This document shows, in pieces, positions 1 to 7,803 of a stretch of 64,000 bases of DNA. Position 1 is the first letter of the stretch; every line of letters starts with the position of its first letter. The translations under genes and the position numbers were made by a program. This stretch comes from Streptomyces sp. NBC_01288 (GTDB taxonomy: Bacteria; Actinomycetota; Actinomycetes; Streptomycetales; Streptomycetaceae). The notes under the pieces were generated by a model that was not told where the DNA came from, did not search any database, and saw only the letters and a list, made by a program, of their open reading frames with translations. The stretch is from NCBI RefSeq assembly GCF_035982055.1, contig NZ_CP108427.1:5951001-6015000 (forward strand), read 5' to 3'.

Positions 1-656
1 GACGCGTTGGAGACGGGGACGCCGTCCGCGACCGGGGCCTCCGTGTTGCCGGCGAACGTCACCGACAGGACCGTGTCCAGGGCGGAGGGGCCCGCGTTCG
101 GGGTGACCAGGACGTTCAGGAGGTCGTACTGGCGGAAGTCCACCGTCGGGTCGGCCGCGGCCACGATGTCCTGGACGAGCTGCCGGTACCCGGGGTCGAA
201 GGGCGCGCCGCGCTCTATGCCGTAGGACCTGAAGGGCTTGGGCATGCGGAGCCAGTGGGTGACCGGGGTCTCGGGGCGGTAGTCGAGGCGGCCGTAGGAG
301 CTGGTGGCGAACCACTCCTGGGTCTTGGGGAAGAACTCGCGGTACCGGTCCATGGCCGTGCCCTCGCCGGGGGCGTCGGAGAAGTCGACCATCAGGGTCA
401 GGGCGTGGACGGTGCCGGTGGAGCGGGAGTAGCCGCCGGGGGTGGGGATGCCCTCGGACATCTGGACGTCCAGAGGGCCGTTGATCATGCAGGGGCCGAG
501 TGCGGAGGTGCGGGCGAGCGCGACCGGGCCCGCCGCCGTCATGGTGCCCGGGGTGAGGTGTCCGGTACCGGCCGAGGTGCTGACCGCGAGGGTCAGGACG
601 GTCACGGACGCGAGGGCGGCCACGCGGCGCGGGCGTATCCGACGGCTGGGCTGCAT
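1..656 (-). CDS. Secreted M6-family-like metalloprotease, 5' part (runs off left edge)
   Basis: The gene starts at the ATG complementary to 654-656 and reads leftward out of the window, so only about the first 218 codons are visible. The first ~30 residues are a Sec-type signal peptide: MQPSRRIRPRR, then a hydrophobic stretch ending in an AxA-like site. The mature part contains VHALTLMVDFSDAPGE, a 'WFATSSYGRLDY' block and 'YRQLVQDIVAAADPTVDF', the pattern at the start of the M6 (immune-inhibitor-like) metalloprotease domain. The HExxH zinc site would lie beyond the left edge and cannot be checked. Function is inferred: an extracellular protease. The 320-bp gap to the TetR gene carries a Crp-type site. 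Confidence 0.72.
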   Translation of the reverse strand, partial: MQPSRRIRPRRVAALASVTVLTLAVSTSAGTGHLTPGTMTAAGPVALARTSALGPCMINGPLDVQMSEGIPTPGGYSRSTGTVHALTLMVDFSDAPGEGTAMDRYREFFPKTQEWFATSSYGRLDYRPETPVTHWLRMPKPFRSYGIERGAPFDPGYRQLVQDIVAAADPTVDFRQYDLLNVLVTPNAGPSALDTVLSVTFAGNTEAPVADGVPVSNA

Positions 657-839
657 GCAGGGACCCTTCGCGCCAACGGCAGCCGCCGGTCTCCGGCTGC
701 ACCCTTTCGATCACCCTGTGTCGTGTGCCGCGAGGGCGCGCGCTGGAGGAGACCGACCGTGTGTTTCTCGCTGGTAGGGGGCCGAACGGGGAGCCCCGCG
801 GGAGCGCCGGGCGAAGATCCAAACCGGAATTCGGGCGAA

Positions 840-855
840 TGTGACTCAGGTCACA
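840..855. promoter_or_regulatory. Putative Crp-binding site
   Basis: The sequence TGTGACTCAGGTCACA is a perfect TGTGA-N6-TCACA dyad and also fits the Streptomyces Crp consensus GTG-N6-GNCAC. It lies between the divergent M6 protease (start 656) and TetR (start 978) genes, 185 bp from the former and 122 bp from the latter. Either gene could be the target. Assignment is by consensus only. Confidence 0.6.
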
Positions 856-883
856 TCAGAACAATCGCGGAGGTGGAAATAAC

Positions 884-940
884 CGGGGAGCGTCTCCCCG
901 TTTAGCCATGTGTCCGAACGAAACGGGGACTGCCTCCCCG
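884..940. promoter_or_regulatory. Two GGGGA/TCCCC palindromes, likely TetR operators
   Basis: Positions 884-900 read CGGGGAG-CGT-CTCCCCG and 924-940 read CGGGGA-CTGCC-TCCCCG. They are 40 bp apart (about four helical turns) and lie 38-94 bp upstream of the TetR start at 978. Between them, TCCCCGTTT and AAACGGGGA form a further inverted repeat. This layout is typical of an autoregulated TetR gene with its exporter downstream. Confidence 0.55.
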
Positions 941-977
941 GATCGCCTCAGCAGTCCAAGACCTTCAGGAGCACGCC

Positions 978-1622
978 GTGACGACCGCGACCCCCGTACA
1001 GCGAAAGGTGACCCGGCCGCGCGCCGACGCTTTGCGCAACAGGGAGCGGATCGTGACCGCCGCCCGCGAGATGTTCGTCGAGTTCGGCCCCGATGTGCCG
1101 CTCGACGAGATCGCCCGCCGGGCCGGCGTCGGCAACGCCACGCTCTACCGGAACTTCCCGGACCGTGACGCCCTCGTCCGCGAGGTCGTCTGCTCGGTCA
1201 TGGACCGCGTCGCGGAGGGCGCGGAGCTGGCGCTCGCCGAGACCGGCGACGCCTTCACCGCGCTGGAGCGTTTCGTGCACGACTCCGCGGACGAACGGGT
1301 CGGCGCGCTGTGCCCGATGATGGCCAGCACGTTCGACCACTTCCACCCGGACCTGGAAGCGGCCCGCGAGCGGGTCGAGGAGCTCATCGGCGAGGTCATG
1401 GAACGGGCCAGGAAGGCCGGGCAGCTCCGGTCCGACGTGGGTGTCGGCGATGTGATGGTCGCCGTGGCCCAGCTCAGCCGGCCCCCGGCCGGCACCGGCT
1501 GCCTCAGCGCCGACCGCTTCGTACACCGACACTTGCAGCTGTTCCTGGACGGACTGCGGGCTCCGGCCCGCTCGGTCCTGCCCGGCACCGCCGCGACCAT
1601 GGAGGATCTCCGGCAGCCCTGA
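978..1622 (+). CDS. TetR/AcrR family transcriptional regulator
   Basis: This is a 214-residue protein of normal TetR length. The N-terminal helix-turn-helix is clear at about residues 15-62: 'RERIVTAAREMFVEFG', then 'LDEIARRAGVGNATLYRNF' as the recognition helix region. The C-terminal ligand domain is diverse, as expected. The GTG start at 978 is chosen because AGGAG lies 7 nt upstream. An MFS exporter follows 139 bp downstream on the same strand, so the likely job is ligand-responsive repression of that exporter and of itself. The paired palindromes at 884-940 are the best operator candidates. The inducer is unknown. Confidence 0.9.
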   Translation: MTTATPVQRKVTRPRADALRNRERIVTAAREMFVEFGPDVPLDEIARRAGVGNATLYRNFPDRDALVREVVCSVMDRVAEGAELALAETGDAFTALERFVHDSADERVGALCPMMASTFDHFHPDLEAARERVEELIGEVMERARKAGQLRSDVGVGDVMVAVAQLSRPPAGTGCLSADRFVHRHLQLFLDGLRAPARSVLPGTAATMEDLRQP

Positions 1623-1761
1623 CCGATTAGTTCAGCGCTTCACCTCAGTCCCAACTCCGACACCAAGTTCCCGGCAGGCGCCGACGAAGGCGACAGGCCG
1701 TCCCCGAAGACACCCTTTTTCACACCCTTTTCCGTCACGAAGTCCCGAAGTGGGTACCACC

Positions 1762-3321
1762 ATGTCTGAAACGGCTCGAAGCGCCCCAGGCGCTCTCGAC
1801 AAGGCCTCCGAGGCCGAGCACGAAGCCCATTCCAACCGCTGGAAGGCGCTCGCGTTCATCGCGCTCGCCCAGCTGATGGTCGTGCTCGACGCGACCATCG
1901 TGAACATCGCTCTCCCGTCCGCCCAGACCGACCTGGGCATCTCCGACGGCAACCGGCAGTGGGTCGTCACGGCCTACGCCCTCGCCTTCGGTGGTCTGCT
2001 GCTCTTCGGCGGTCGTATAGCCGACCTGTGGGGGCGCAAGCGCGCCTTCGTCGTCGGCCTGACCGGTTTCGCCGCCGCGTCCGCGCTCGGCGGTGTCGCC
2101 ACCACCGGCGCGATGATGTTCGGCGCCCGTGCCCTCCAGGGCGCCTTCGGTGCCCTGCTCGCGCCCGCCGCGCTCTCCCTGCTCGCCGTGATGTTCACGG
2201 ACGCCAAGGAACGCGCCAAGGCGTTCGGCATCTACGGCGCGATCGCCGGTGGCGGCGGCGCCGTCGGCTTCATCCTCGGCGGTGTGCTGACCGAGTACCT
2301 CGACTGGCGCTGGACGTTCTTCGTGAACATCCCGTTCGCGATCGTCGCCGCGCTCGGCGCGTACTTCGTCATCCGCGAGCCGGAGGGCGGCCGCAACCGC
2401 AACCCGCTCGACATCCCGGGCGTGCTCCTGTCGACCCTCGGTCTGGTCTCGCTCGTCTACGGCTTCACCCGCGCCGAGACCGACGGCTGGGGCGACTCCT
2501 CCACCATCGCGCTCTTCATCGCGTCGGCGGTCCTGCTGGTCTCGTTCGTGATCGTCGAGTCCAGGGTCAAGGCCCCGCTGCTGCCGCTGCGCGTGATCAC
2601 CGACCGCAACCGTGGCGGGATCTACCTCTCGCTCGGCATCGCCATCATCGCGATGTTCGGCACGTTCCTCTTCCTCACCTACTACCTCCAGGTCGTGAAG
2701 GGCTTCACGCCCATCAAGACCGGCTTCGCCTTCATGCCGATGATCGTCGGCATGATGGTCGGCTCGACCCAGATCGGCACCCGGCTGATGACCCGCCTGC
2801 CGGCCCGTCTGCTGATGGGCCCCGGCTTCCTGGTCGCCGCGGTCGGCATGCTCCTGATGACCCAGCTGGAGATCGGCTCGTCGTACGCCTCGATCATCCT
2901 GCCCGCGATGCTGCTGCTCGGTCTCGGCATGGGTACGGCGTTCATGCCGGCCATGTCCCTGGCCACCCTGGGCGTCGAGCCCCGGGACGCGGGTGTCGCC
3001 TCCGCGATGGTCAACACCTCGCAGCAGGTGGGCGGCGCGATCGGTACGGCCCTGCTGAACACGATCGCCGCGTCCGCGACGACCGCGTACGTCAAGGACC
3101 ACATCGCCGGCGCGGGCACCTCCAAGACCCAGCAGCAGCTCGTCGCGCTACAGGGCCAGGTGCACGGCTACACCAACGCCATCTGGTTCGCCGTCGGCAT
3201 GCTGGTGGCGGCCGCGGTCATCGTCTCGGTCCTCGTCAACGCGGGCAAGCAGGGTTCCGACCCGGTCGCCTCCGGTGACGGTGTCGAGGACGAGTTCAAG
3301 ATCCCGGTCGTCGCCCACTGA
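1762..3321 (+). CDS. MFS drug exporter, DHA2 (14-TM, EmrB/QacA) family
   Basis: The protein is 519 residues with about 14 hydrophobic segments, the normal size for DHA2 proton-driven multidrug exporters. Family motifs visible: 'LDATIVNIALPS' in TM1 (motif D1), 'RIADLWGRKRAFVVG' (motif A) after TM2, and 'GGVLTEYLDWRWTFFVNIP' in the TM5 region (motif C and flank). The ATG at 1762 is preferred over an in-frame GTG at 1750 because it begins the conserved-looking MSETARS segment. It follows the TetR gene and is probably controlled by it. A stem-loop at 3357-3391 ends the transcript. The substrate cannot be read from sequence. Confidence 0.9.
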   Translation: MSETARSAPGALDKASEAEHEAHSNRWKALAFIALAQLMVVLDATIVNIALPSAQTDLGISDGNRQWVVTAYALAFGGLLLFGGRIADLWGRKRAFVVGLTGFAAASALGGVATTGAMMFGARALQGAFGALLAPAALSLLAVMFTDAKERAKAFGIYGAIAGGGGAVGFILGGVLTEYLDWRWTFFVNIPFAIVAALGAYFVIREPEGGRNRNPLDIPGVLLSTLGLVSLVYGFTRAETDGWGDSSTIALFIASAVLLVSFVIVESRVKAPLLPLRVITDRNRGGIYLSLGIAIIAMFGTFLFLTYYLQVVKGFTPIKTGFAFMPMIVGMMVGSTQIGTRLMTRLPARLLMGPGFLVAAVGMLLMTQLEIGSSYASIILPAMLLLGLGMGTAFMPAMSLATLGVEPRDAGVASAMVNTSQQVGGAIGTALLNTIAASATTAYVKDHIAGAGTSKTQQQLVALQGQVHGYTNAIWFAVGMLVAAAVIVSVLVNAGKQGSDPVASGDGVEDEFKIPVVAH

Positions 3322-3356
3322 CGGCGCCCGGCCGGTCGTACCCCCTTCGCACCATC

Positions 3357-3391
3357 CGTGCCTACGGGGAAGGGGACGCCTCGTAGGCACG
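3357..3391. terminator. Stem-loop between convergent MFS and marR genes
   Basis: Arms CGTGCCTACG (3357-3366) and CGTAGGCACG (3382-3391) pair perfectly over 10 bp around a 15-nt loop. It lies between the stop at 3321 (plus) and the stop at 3433 (minus), so it could end transcription in both directions. There is no T-run, as is common in Streptomyces. Confidence 0.55.
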
Positions 3392-3432
3392 ACTCCCAGG
3401 AACTGCCCTGGTTCTCCGTTGAGTTGAGCGGC

Positions 3433-3960
3433 TCAGCGGAGCCAGGGCAGATCCGCACCCGCTTCGTTCGGCTGAAGTCCCTCGGCGACGATCTCCATGA
3501 TCTCGCCGAGGGACTTCTGCTGTTCCGGGGACAGCCGCGCGAACAACGCCTGCCGTACGGCGGCCACATGACCCGGCGCGGTCCGGCGGAGCACGCCGTA
3601 GCCCTCGTCGGTCAGCACCGCGAACTGGCCGCGCTTGTCGGAGGGGCAGTCCTCGCGGCGCACCCAGCCGTTCTTCTCCAGGCGCGCGATCGCGTGCGAG
3701 AGCCGGGAGCGGGTGATCTTCGCGTTCATGGCCAGCTCGGTCATCCGCAGCCGGCGGCGCGGGGCCTCGGCGAGCTGCACGAGAAGGCCGTAGTAGATGT
3801 GCGGCATGCCCGCGTCGCGCTGGAGCTGGCGGTCCAGATGGTCCTCCAGGAGGGTGCTGGCGTGCATGTAGAAACGCCAGACGCGCTGCTCCTCGGCGGT
3901 GAGCCAGCGGGGTTCGTCGGAGGGTGCCGCTGCGTCAGCGGGTGCGGATGCCGTGTTCAT
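3433..3960 (-). CDS. MarR family transcriptional regulator
   Basis: The protein has 175 residues and a winged helix-turn-helix core: 'LVQLAEAPRRRLRMTELAMNA', then 'ITRSRLSHAIARLEKNGWV' as recognition helix, then the wing 'RREDCPSDKRGQFAVLTDEG'. This is the classic MarR fold with flanking dimerisation helices. The ATG at 3960 is the natural start; a TTG at 3999 would add 13 residues and run into a putative operator. It diverges from the LigB-type dioxygenase at 4058. That pairing and the two TTGAAC-like dyads between the genes suggest it represses both. Confidence 0.9.
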   Translation of the reverse strand: MNTASAPADAAAPSDEPRWLTAEEQRVWRFYMHASTLLEDHLDRQLQRDAGMPHIYYGLLVQLAEAPRRRLRMTELAMNAKITRSRLSHAIARLEKNGWVRREDCPSDKRGQFAVLTDEGYGVLRRTAPGHVAAVRQALFARLSPEQQKSLGEIMEIVAEGLQPNEAGADLPWLR

Positions 3961-3984
3961 GCGTCCACTGTACGAGAGCCCTCC

Positions 3985-4039
3985 TTGAACGTTAAACAAA
4001 CGGGGCGTAAGCTGCGCTTCAGGGAATTTGAGAGTTCAA
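3985..4039. promoter_or_regulatory. Paired TTGAAC/GTTCAA dyads, probable MarR operators
   Basis: Two imperfect copies of TTGAAC-GTTCAA are present: ttgaacgttaaa at 3985-3996 and ttgagagttcaa at 4028-4039, 43 bp apart centre to centre. One has an intact left half and the other an intact right half. They sit in the 97-bp divergent region between marR and the dioxygenase gene, where MarR repressors normally bind. Confidence 0.55.
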
Positions 4040-4057
4040 GCATGGGGAGTGACCGTC

Positions 4058-4861
4058 ATGTCCACCGCCGCACCGGAGCGCATGCCCGCCCTCTATCTCA
4101 GCCACGGCGCCCCGCCCCTCGCGGACGACCCGATCTGGCCCGGCGAACTCGCCGCCTGGTCTGCCGACCTCCCCCGCCCCAAGGCGATCCTCATGGTCTC
4201 CGCCCACTGGGAGGAGGCCCCCCTCGCCCTCGGCGCGGTCGACCCCGTCCCGCTGGTCTACGACTTCTGGGGCTTCCCCGAGCACTACTACCAGGTCCGC
4301 TACGACGCCCCGGGCGCCCCCGAACTCGCCGAGTCCGTGCGGAAGTTGCTGCGCGCCCCGGGCATCCCGGTGCAGGACGTCCCGGACCGCGGCCTCGACC
4401 ACGGGGCGTACGTCCCGCTCGTCGAGATGTTCCCGGCCGCCGACATCCCGGTCCTCCAGGTGTCCATGCCGACCCTCGACCCGGCGAAGCTCATGGACAT
4501 CGGTCGCAAGCTCGCCCCGCTGCGCGACGAGGGCGTCCTGATCGTCGGCTCCGGCTTCTTCACCCACAACCTCGCCGCGCTGCGCCACACCGGCGGGGGA
4601 GTGCCCACCTGGTCCTCCGAGTTCGACGACTGGGGCAGGCGCGCGCTGGAGTCCCGGGACTGGGACGGCCTGCTGGACTTCCTCCACAAGGCACCGGCCG
4701 GGCGCTACGCCCATCCGCGTACCGAGCACTTCGCCCCGCTGTTCGTCACCCTGGGCGCGGCGGAGGCGGCCGGCGAGCTGGATGCGCCGGAGGCCCTGAA
4801 CCCGTCCGTGATCGACGGGTTCTGGATGGGGATGGCGAAGCGGTCGGTGCAGTTCGGCTGA
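4058..4861 (+). CDS. Class III extradiol ring-cleavage dioxygenase (LigB/DODA type)
   Basis: The 267-residue protein matches the LigB-fold, non-haem Fe(II) or Zn dioxygenase family related to YgiD/4,5-DOPA dioxygenase. Likely metal and catalytic histidines are visible: H16 in 'YLSHGAPP', H50 in 'VSAHWEEAP', H115 in 'LDHGAYVPL' and H170 in 'GSGFFTHNL'. The ATG at 4058 follows GGGGAG with good spacing; an upstream in-frame TTG at 4028 lies inside a putative operator. It diverges from marR, an arrangement common for aromatic-compound-responsive genes. The true substrate, a catechol of some kind, is inferred only. Its stop is 5 bp from the convergent acetyltransferase gene. Confidence 0.88.
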   Translation: MSTAAPERMPALYLSHGAPPLADDPIWPGELAAWSADLPRPKAILMVSAHWEEAPLALGAVDPVPLVYDFWGFPEHYYQVRYDAPGAPELAESVRKLLRAPGIPVQDVPDRGLDHGAYVPLVEMFPAADIPVLQVSMPTLDPAKLMDIGRKLAPLRDEGVLIVGSGFFTHNLAALRHTGGGVPTWSSEFDDWGRRALESRDWDGLLDFLHKAPAGRYAHPRTEHFAPLFVTLGAAEAAGELDAPEALNPSVIDGFWMGMAKRSVQFG

Positions 4862-4866
4862 GGCTT

Positions 4867-5397
4867 TTACAGGTCCTTCTCGTGCCAGGCGACATCCCAG
4901 TAGCGGCCGAACTTGCGGCCCACCTCCCGGTGGACGCCGATGTACCGGAACCCGAAGCGTTCATGCAGCCGCGTGGACGCTTCGTTGGGCTGTGCGATGC
5001 CCGCGTACGCCCGGTGCACGTCCTCGTCCGCCAGGGCCTCGAACAGGGCCTTGTAGAGCAGCGTGCCGATACCCCGGCCGGCCGCGTCCGGGGCGAGGTA
5101 GACCGTCACCTCGACCGAGGTCGAGTAGGCGGGCTTCGTCCGGTAAGGGCTGGATGTGGCGTAGCCGAGGATTCGCTGTGAGTTTCCTTGGAAGGTCCCG
5201 TCCACGGCAACCTTCAGCCGGTATGGCCCGTCTTCAGGGTGGGAGAGCAGCCAAGGGCGACGCTCCTCCGGCGTGAAGGGGACGGTGTCGAAGGTGATCG
5301 GGGTCTCGCCTACGTAGTGGTTGTAGATGTCCGTGAGGGCGTCGAGGTCACTCTCGACTCCCGGCCTGACCTGCACCTCTGTACGTTCCGACGACAT
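4867..5397 (-). CDS. GNAT N-acetyltransferase, phosphinothricin acetyltransferase-like
   Basis: The 176-residue protein has the GNAT fold. Its opening, 'VRPGVESDLDALTDIYNHYV', and the following 'TPITFDTVPFTPEERRPWL' are typical of the PAT/Bar and YncA-like group. The acetyl-CoA loop is 'APDAAGRGIGTLLYKAL' (R/Q-x-x-G-x-G/A). The C-terminal 'LHERFGFRYIGVHREVGRKFGRYWDV' is also typical. Members acetylate phosphinothricin, methionine sulfone or similar amino acids; which applies here is not decidable. The protein converges tail-to-tail with the dioxygenase and its start faces the hrdD promoter region. Confidence 0.88.
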   Translation of the reverse strand: MSSERTEVQVRPGVESDLDALTDIYNHYVGETPITFDTVPFTPEERRPWLLSHPEDGPYRLKVAVDGTFQGNSQRILGYATSSPYRTKPAYSTSVEVTVYLAPDAAGRGIGTLLYKALFEALADEDVHRAYAGIAQPNEASTRLHERFGFRYIGVHREVGRKFGRYWDVAWHEKDL

Positions 5398-5456
5398 CGT
5401 TACCCCCTTGTGGCCGGACAGGGTACTGCAAGATCAGAAAAATAGGGGAGCGGGTT

Positions 5457-5483
5457 GGGAATTCTGTCCGGATTCCAGTCGTT
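5457..5483 (+). promoter_or_regulatory. Sigma-R-type promoter upstream of hrdD
   Basis: GGGAAT at 5457-5462 is followed after exactly 18 bp by GTT at 5481-5483. This matches the sigma-R (thiol oxidative stress ECF sigma) consensus GGGAAT-N18-GTT. It lies about 100 bp upstream of hrdD, and hrdD of S. coelicolor is a known sigma-R target. Other promoters may also exist in the 5398-5580 gap. Confidence 0.75.
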
Positions 5484-5580
5484 GTTTCCATCAGATGCAG
5501 GGCACACGAGAAGAGTCACCAGACAAGTGCCACAGCATCGGACGAACACCTGCTGACCCCACCATCGCAAGGGAGCACGC

Positions 5581-6579
5581 ATGGCAACCCGTGCCGTCGC
5601 CCGTCGTAAGTCCGCCTCCGGCGAGACCTCCGGCGTGGCGCGCAGTGTTCGCGCCCATGGCGGCGAGATCGCCGACCGCGACCTGGTCGGCATGTATCTC
5701 GACGAAATCGCGCGCACACCGCTGCTCGACGCCGCCAAGGAAGTCGAGCTTTCGCAGACCATCGAAGCGGGCGTGTTCGCGCGCCAGGTCCTTGAGGGCG
5801 AGGAGAAGTCCCAGGCGGACGCCTCCCGAGCCGAACTCGAGGCCCTGGTCGCCGAAGGGGAGCGTGCCAAGGACGTCTTCATCCGTTCCAACCTCCGCCT
5901 GGTCGTGGCCGTGGCCCGCCGTTACCCCCGTAGCGGCCTGCCCCTCCTCGATCTGATCCAGGAGGGCAACGCGGGCCTGGTGCGCGCGGTCGAGAAGTTC
6001 GACTACCGCAAGGGCTTCAAGTTCTCGACGTACGCGACCTGGTGGATCCGCCAGGCCATCACCCGCTCCATCGCCGACCAGTCCCGGACCATCCGCCTGC
6101 CCGTCCACCTCGTGGAGGAGCTGGGCCGGATCCGCCGGGTGCAGCGCGAGTTCAACCGCAAGAACGGGCGGGAGCCCGAACACGCGGAGATCGCCGCCGA
6201 GTTGGAGTCGACCCCGGAGCGCGTGACGAACGTCCTGGACTGGGCCCGAGACCCGGTCTCGCTGAACATGTCGGTGGACGACGACGGCGACACGCAGTTC
6301 GGTGACCTCCTGGAGGACACCTCCGCGGTCTCGCCCGAGCAGTCCGTCATGACCCTGTTGCGCAGCGAGGAACTGGACGACCTGATCGGCCGCCTCGACC
6401 AGCGCACGGCCTCCATCATCAAGATGCGGTACGGCATGGAGGACGGCCGGGAGCGCACGCTCACCGAGGTCGGCAAGGAGCACGGCCTGACGCGCGAGCG
6501 CATCCGCCAGATCGAGAAGCACGCACTGCTGGAACTGAAGAAGCTGGCCAGCCAGACCGGCTTCGACGCGGCGGCCTGA
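5581..6579 (+). CDS. hrdD: RNA polymerase principal-like sigma factor HrdD (group 2 sigma-70)
   Basis: The 332-residue protein has the length and sequence of Streptomyces HrdD. Region 1.2 is 'DLVGMYLDEIARTPLLDA', region 2 contains 'NLRLVVAVARRY' and the -10-binding 'YATWWIRQAITRSIADQ', region 3 follows, and region 4.2 is 'TLTEVGKEHGLTRERIRQIEKHALLELKK'. It lacks the long N-terminal extension of the essential HrdB. HrdD is a dispensable alternative that recognises similar promoters. The sigma-R-type promoter upstream ties it to disulfide stress. A strong hairpin follows at 6609-6633, and a 6C RNA lies between it and the next gene. Confidence 0.96.
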   Translation: MATRAVARRKSASGETSGVARSVRAHGGEIADRDLVGMYLDEIARTPLLDAAKEVELSQTIEAGVFARQVLEGEEKSQADASRAELEALVAEGERAKDVFIRSNLRLVVAVARRYPRSGLPLLDLIQEGNAGLVRAVEKFDYRKGFKFSTYATWWIRQAITRSIADQSRTIRLPVHLVEELGRIRRVQREFNRKNGREPEHAEIAAELESTPERVTNVLDWARDPVSLNMSVDDDGDTQFGDLLEDTSAVSPEQSVMTLLRSEELDDLIGRLDQRTASIIKMRYGMEDGRERTLTEVGKEHGLTRERIRQIEKHALLELKKLASQTGFDAAA

Positions 6580-6608
6580 GCCTCTGGACTCCGGCCCGGT
6601 GGACGCGG

Positions 6609-6633
6609 GGCGCGTACGAACGAGGTACGCGCC
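6609..6633 (+). terminator. hrdD terminator hairpin
   Basis: GGCGCGTAC (6609-6617) pairs perfectly with GTACGCGCC (6625-6633) around a 7-nt loop, starting 30 bp after the hrdD stop. It has no T-run, as usual for this genus. Confidence 0.65.
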
Positions 6634-6770
6634 GCACCGCGTACGCCCGGTGGCGGGAGGCCGCGCGAACATGGCTGTGTAATGCCGCTTCAAGCTGCTT
6701 GGCCCTGGGAACAAGACTCCAGAGCCCAGGAGTTCGGGTCCGGGGCCACGCCCCGAGATCCCCTGAACCA

Positions 6771-6858
6771 AGTCCCGACGCAACACCCCCCCGGCGCCGG
6801 GACTCTCCCGAACCGGGCTTCGGCGCCTACCCCCCAGGCGTCGGGGCCCGGTTCTTTT
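6771..6858 (+). ncRNA. 6C RNA (actinobacterial small RNA with two C-loop hairpins)
   Basis: Two consecutive hairpins carry runs of C in their loops, the defining feature of the 6C RNA class. Hairpin 1 (6771-6804) has the stem AGTCCCG-a-CGC / GCG-c-CGGGACT, with a loop containing seven C. Hairpin 2 (6813-6851) pairs CCGGGC and CGGCGCCT with AGGCGTCG and GCCCGG, loop ACCCCCC, followed by TTCTTTT, so it doubles as an intrinsic terminator. The RNA lies downstream of hrdD, a location where I recall a small RNA being reported in Streptomyces. The 5' end is not determined and could be a little upstream. Its function is not established from this sequence. Confidence 0.82.
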
Positions 6859-6987
6859 ATGGGCTCTTCTGCGGGCCTGGTGTCTTCGGGAGGGGGGGAA
6901 GAGGTGCGGGCATGCGGGGTCGGCGGGGCGGCGGCATGCTGGGACGGCGGGGCACCCCGTACCTGAACCCCGGGGTGGCCCGCCGAA

Positions 6988-7002
6988 TGGCAGATTGTGC
7001 CA
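6988..7002. promoter_or_regulatory. Possible operator of the downstream TetR gene
   Basis: TGGCA-GATTG-TGCCA is a 5+5 bp perfect dyad 20 bp upstream of the GTG start at 7023. Its position suggests autoregulation by the TetR protein. Short, so modest confidence. Confidence 0.35.
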
Positions 7003-7022
7003 CAGCGGCATAGCCTGCCGGT

Positions 7023-7778
7023 GTGAGCAGCCCCACCCCGGCACCGGATTCCAGCCCCGCCTCCCCCTCGGCCCCCTCCGCACCGCTCTCGCTGACCGAG
7101 CGGCGCAAGGCCGAGACCCGGATGGAGATCGCCCGGGCCGCCGCCGGACTCTTCGTGCGGCACGGGCTGCGGGCCACCCGCGCCGAGGACATCGCCCAGA
7201 GCGCCGGCATCGCCCCCCGCACCTTCTACCGCTACTTCGCCACCAAGGAAGAGGCCGTCGCCCCGCTCTACGCGGCCGGCGCCCAGCGCTGGGTGGAGGC
7301 GGTCCGCGCGGCCCCGGCCGCACTGTCGGTACCGGAGGCCCTGGAACACGGGGTCCGCTACACGCTGACCCCCGGGGTGGGCGTCTCCGTCAACTCCTGG
7401 ACCTGGGTCCGCACGCTGATCGGCATGGCCGAATCCAGCCCCGCCCTGCGCCGGGTGTGGGCGGAGGTCTACCAGGCCTCGGAACGCACCCTGGGCGAGA
7501 TCTTCGCGGAACGCCTCACCGTGGAACGCCTTCCCCAGGGCGACGACACCGACAATGACATCGCCGCCGACCCGGCTCCGCCCGTGCTGTCCCCCGAGTT
7601 GCGCTTCGCCGCCGCCGTGGCAAGTGCCGCCGTACGGACGGCTGTTGAGGGGTGGGCGTCCGGGGAGGGCCGGGGGAGTCCGGTGGAACCGGCACTGCGC
7701 AACCTGCGGGCGTTGCGGGACTTTCCCTGGGGTGAGCTGGAGACGGGACCGGGCACGACAGGACGGGGCACGGTGTGA
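7023..7778 (+). CDS. TetR family transcriptional regulator
   Basis: The protein has 251 residues. After a Pro/Ser/Ala-rich tail of about 25 residues comes the HTH: 'LTERRKAETRMEIARAAAGLF', 'TRAEDIAQSAGIAPRTFYRYFATKEEAV'. The C-terminal ligand domain is longer than average. It starts at GTG 7023; no strong Shine-Dalgarno is visible, so a leaderless or nearly leaderless mRNA is possible. It stands alone: the 6C RNA lies upstream and the convergent WYL regulator downstream, with only 25 bp between stops. The target genes are unknown. Confidence 0.9.
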   Translation: MSSPTPAPDSSPASPSAPSAPLSLTERRKAETRMEIARAAAGLFVRHGLRATRAEDIAQSAGIAPRTFYRYFATKEEAVAPLYAAGAQRWVEAVRAAPAALSVPEALEHGVRYTLTPGVGVSVNSWTWVRTLIGMAESSPALRRVWAEVYQASERTLGEIFAERLTVERLPQGDDTDNDIAADPAPPVLSPELRFAAAVASAAVRTAVEGWASGEGRGSPVEPALRNLRALRDFPWGELETGPGTTGRGTV

Positions 7779-7803
7779 ACTCCGTTCACGTGCCCCCCGA
7801 GGC

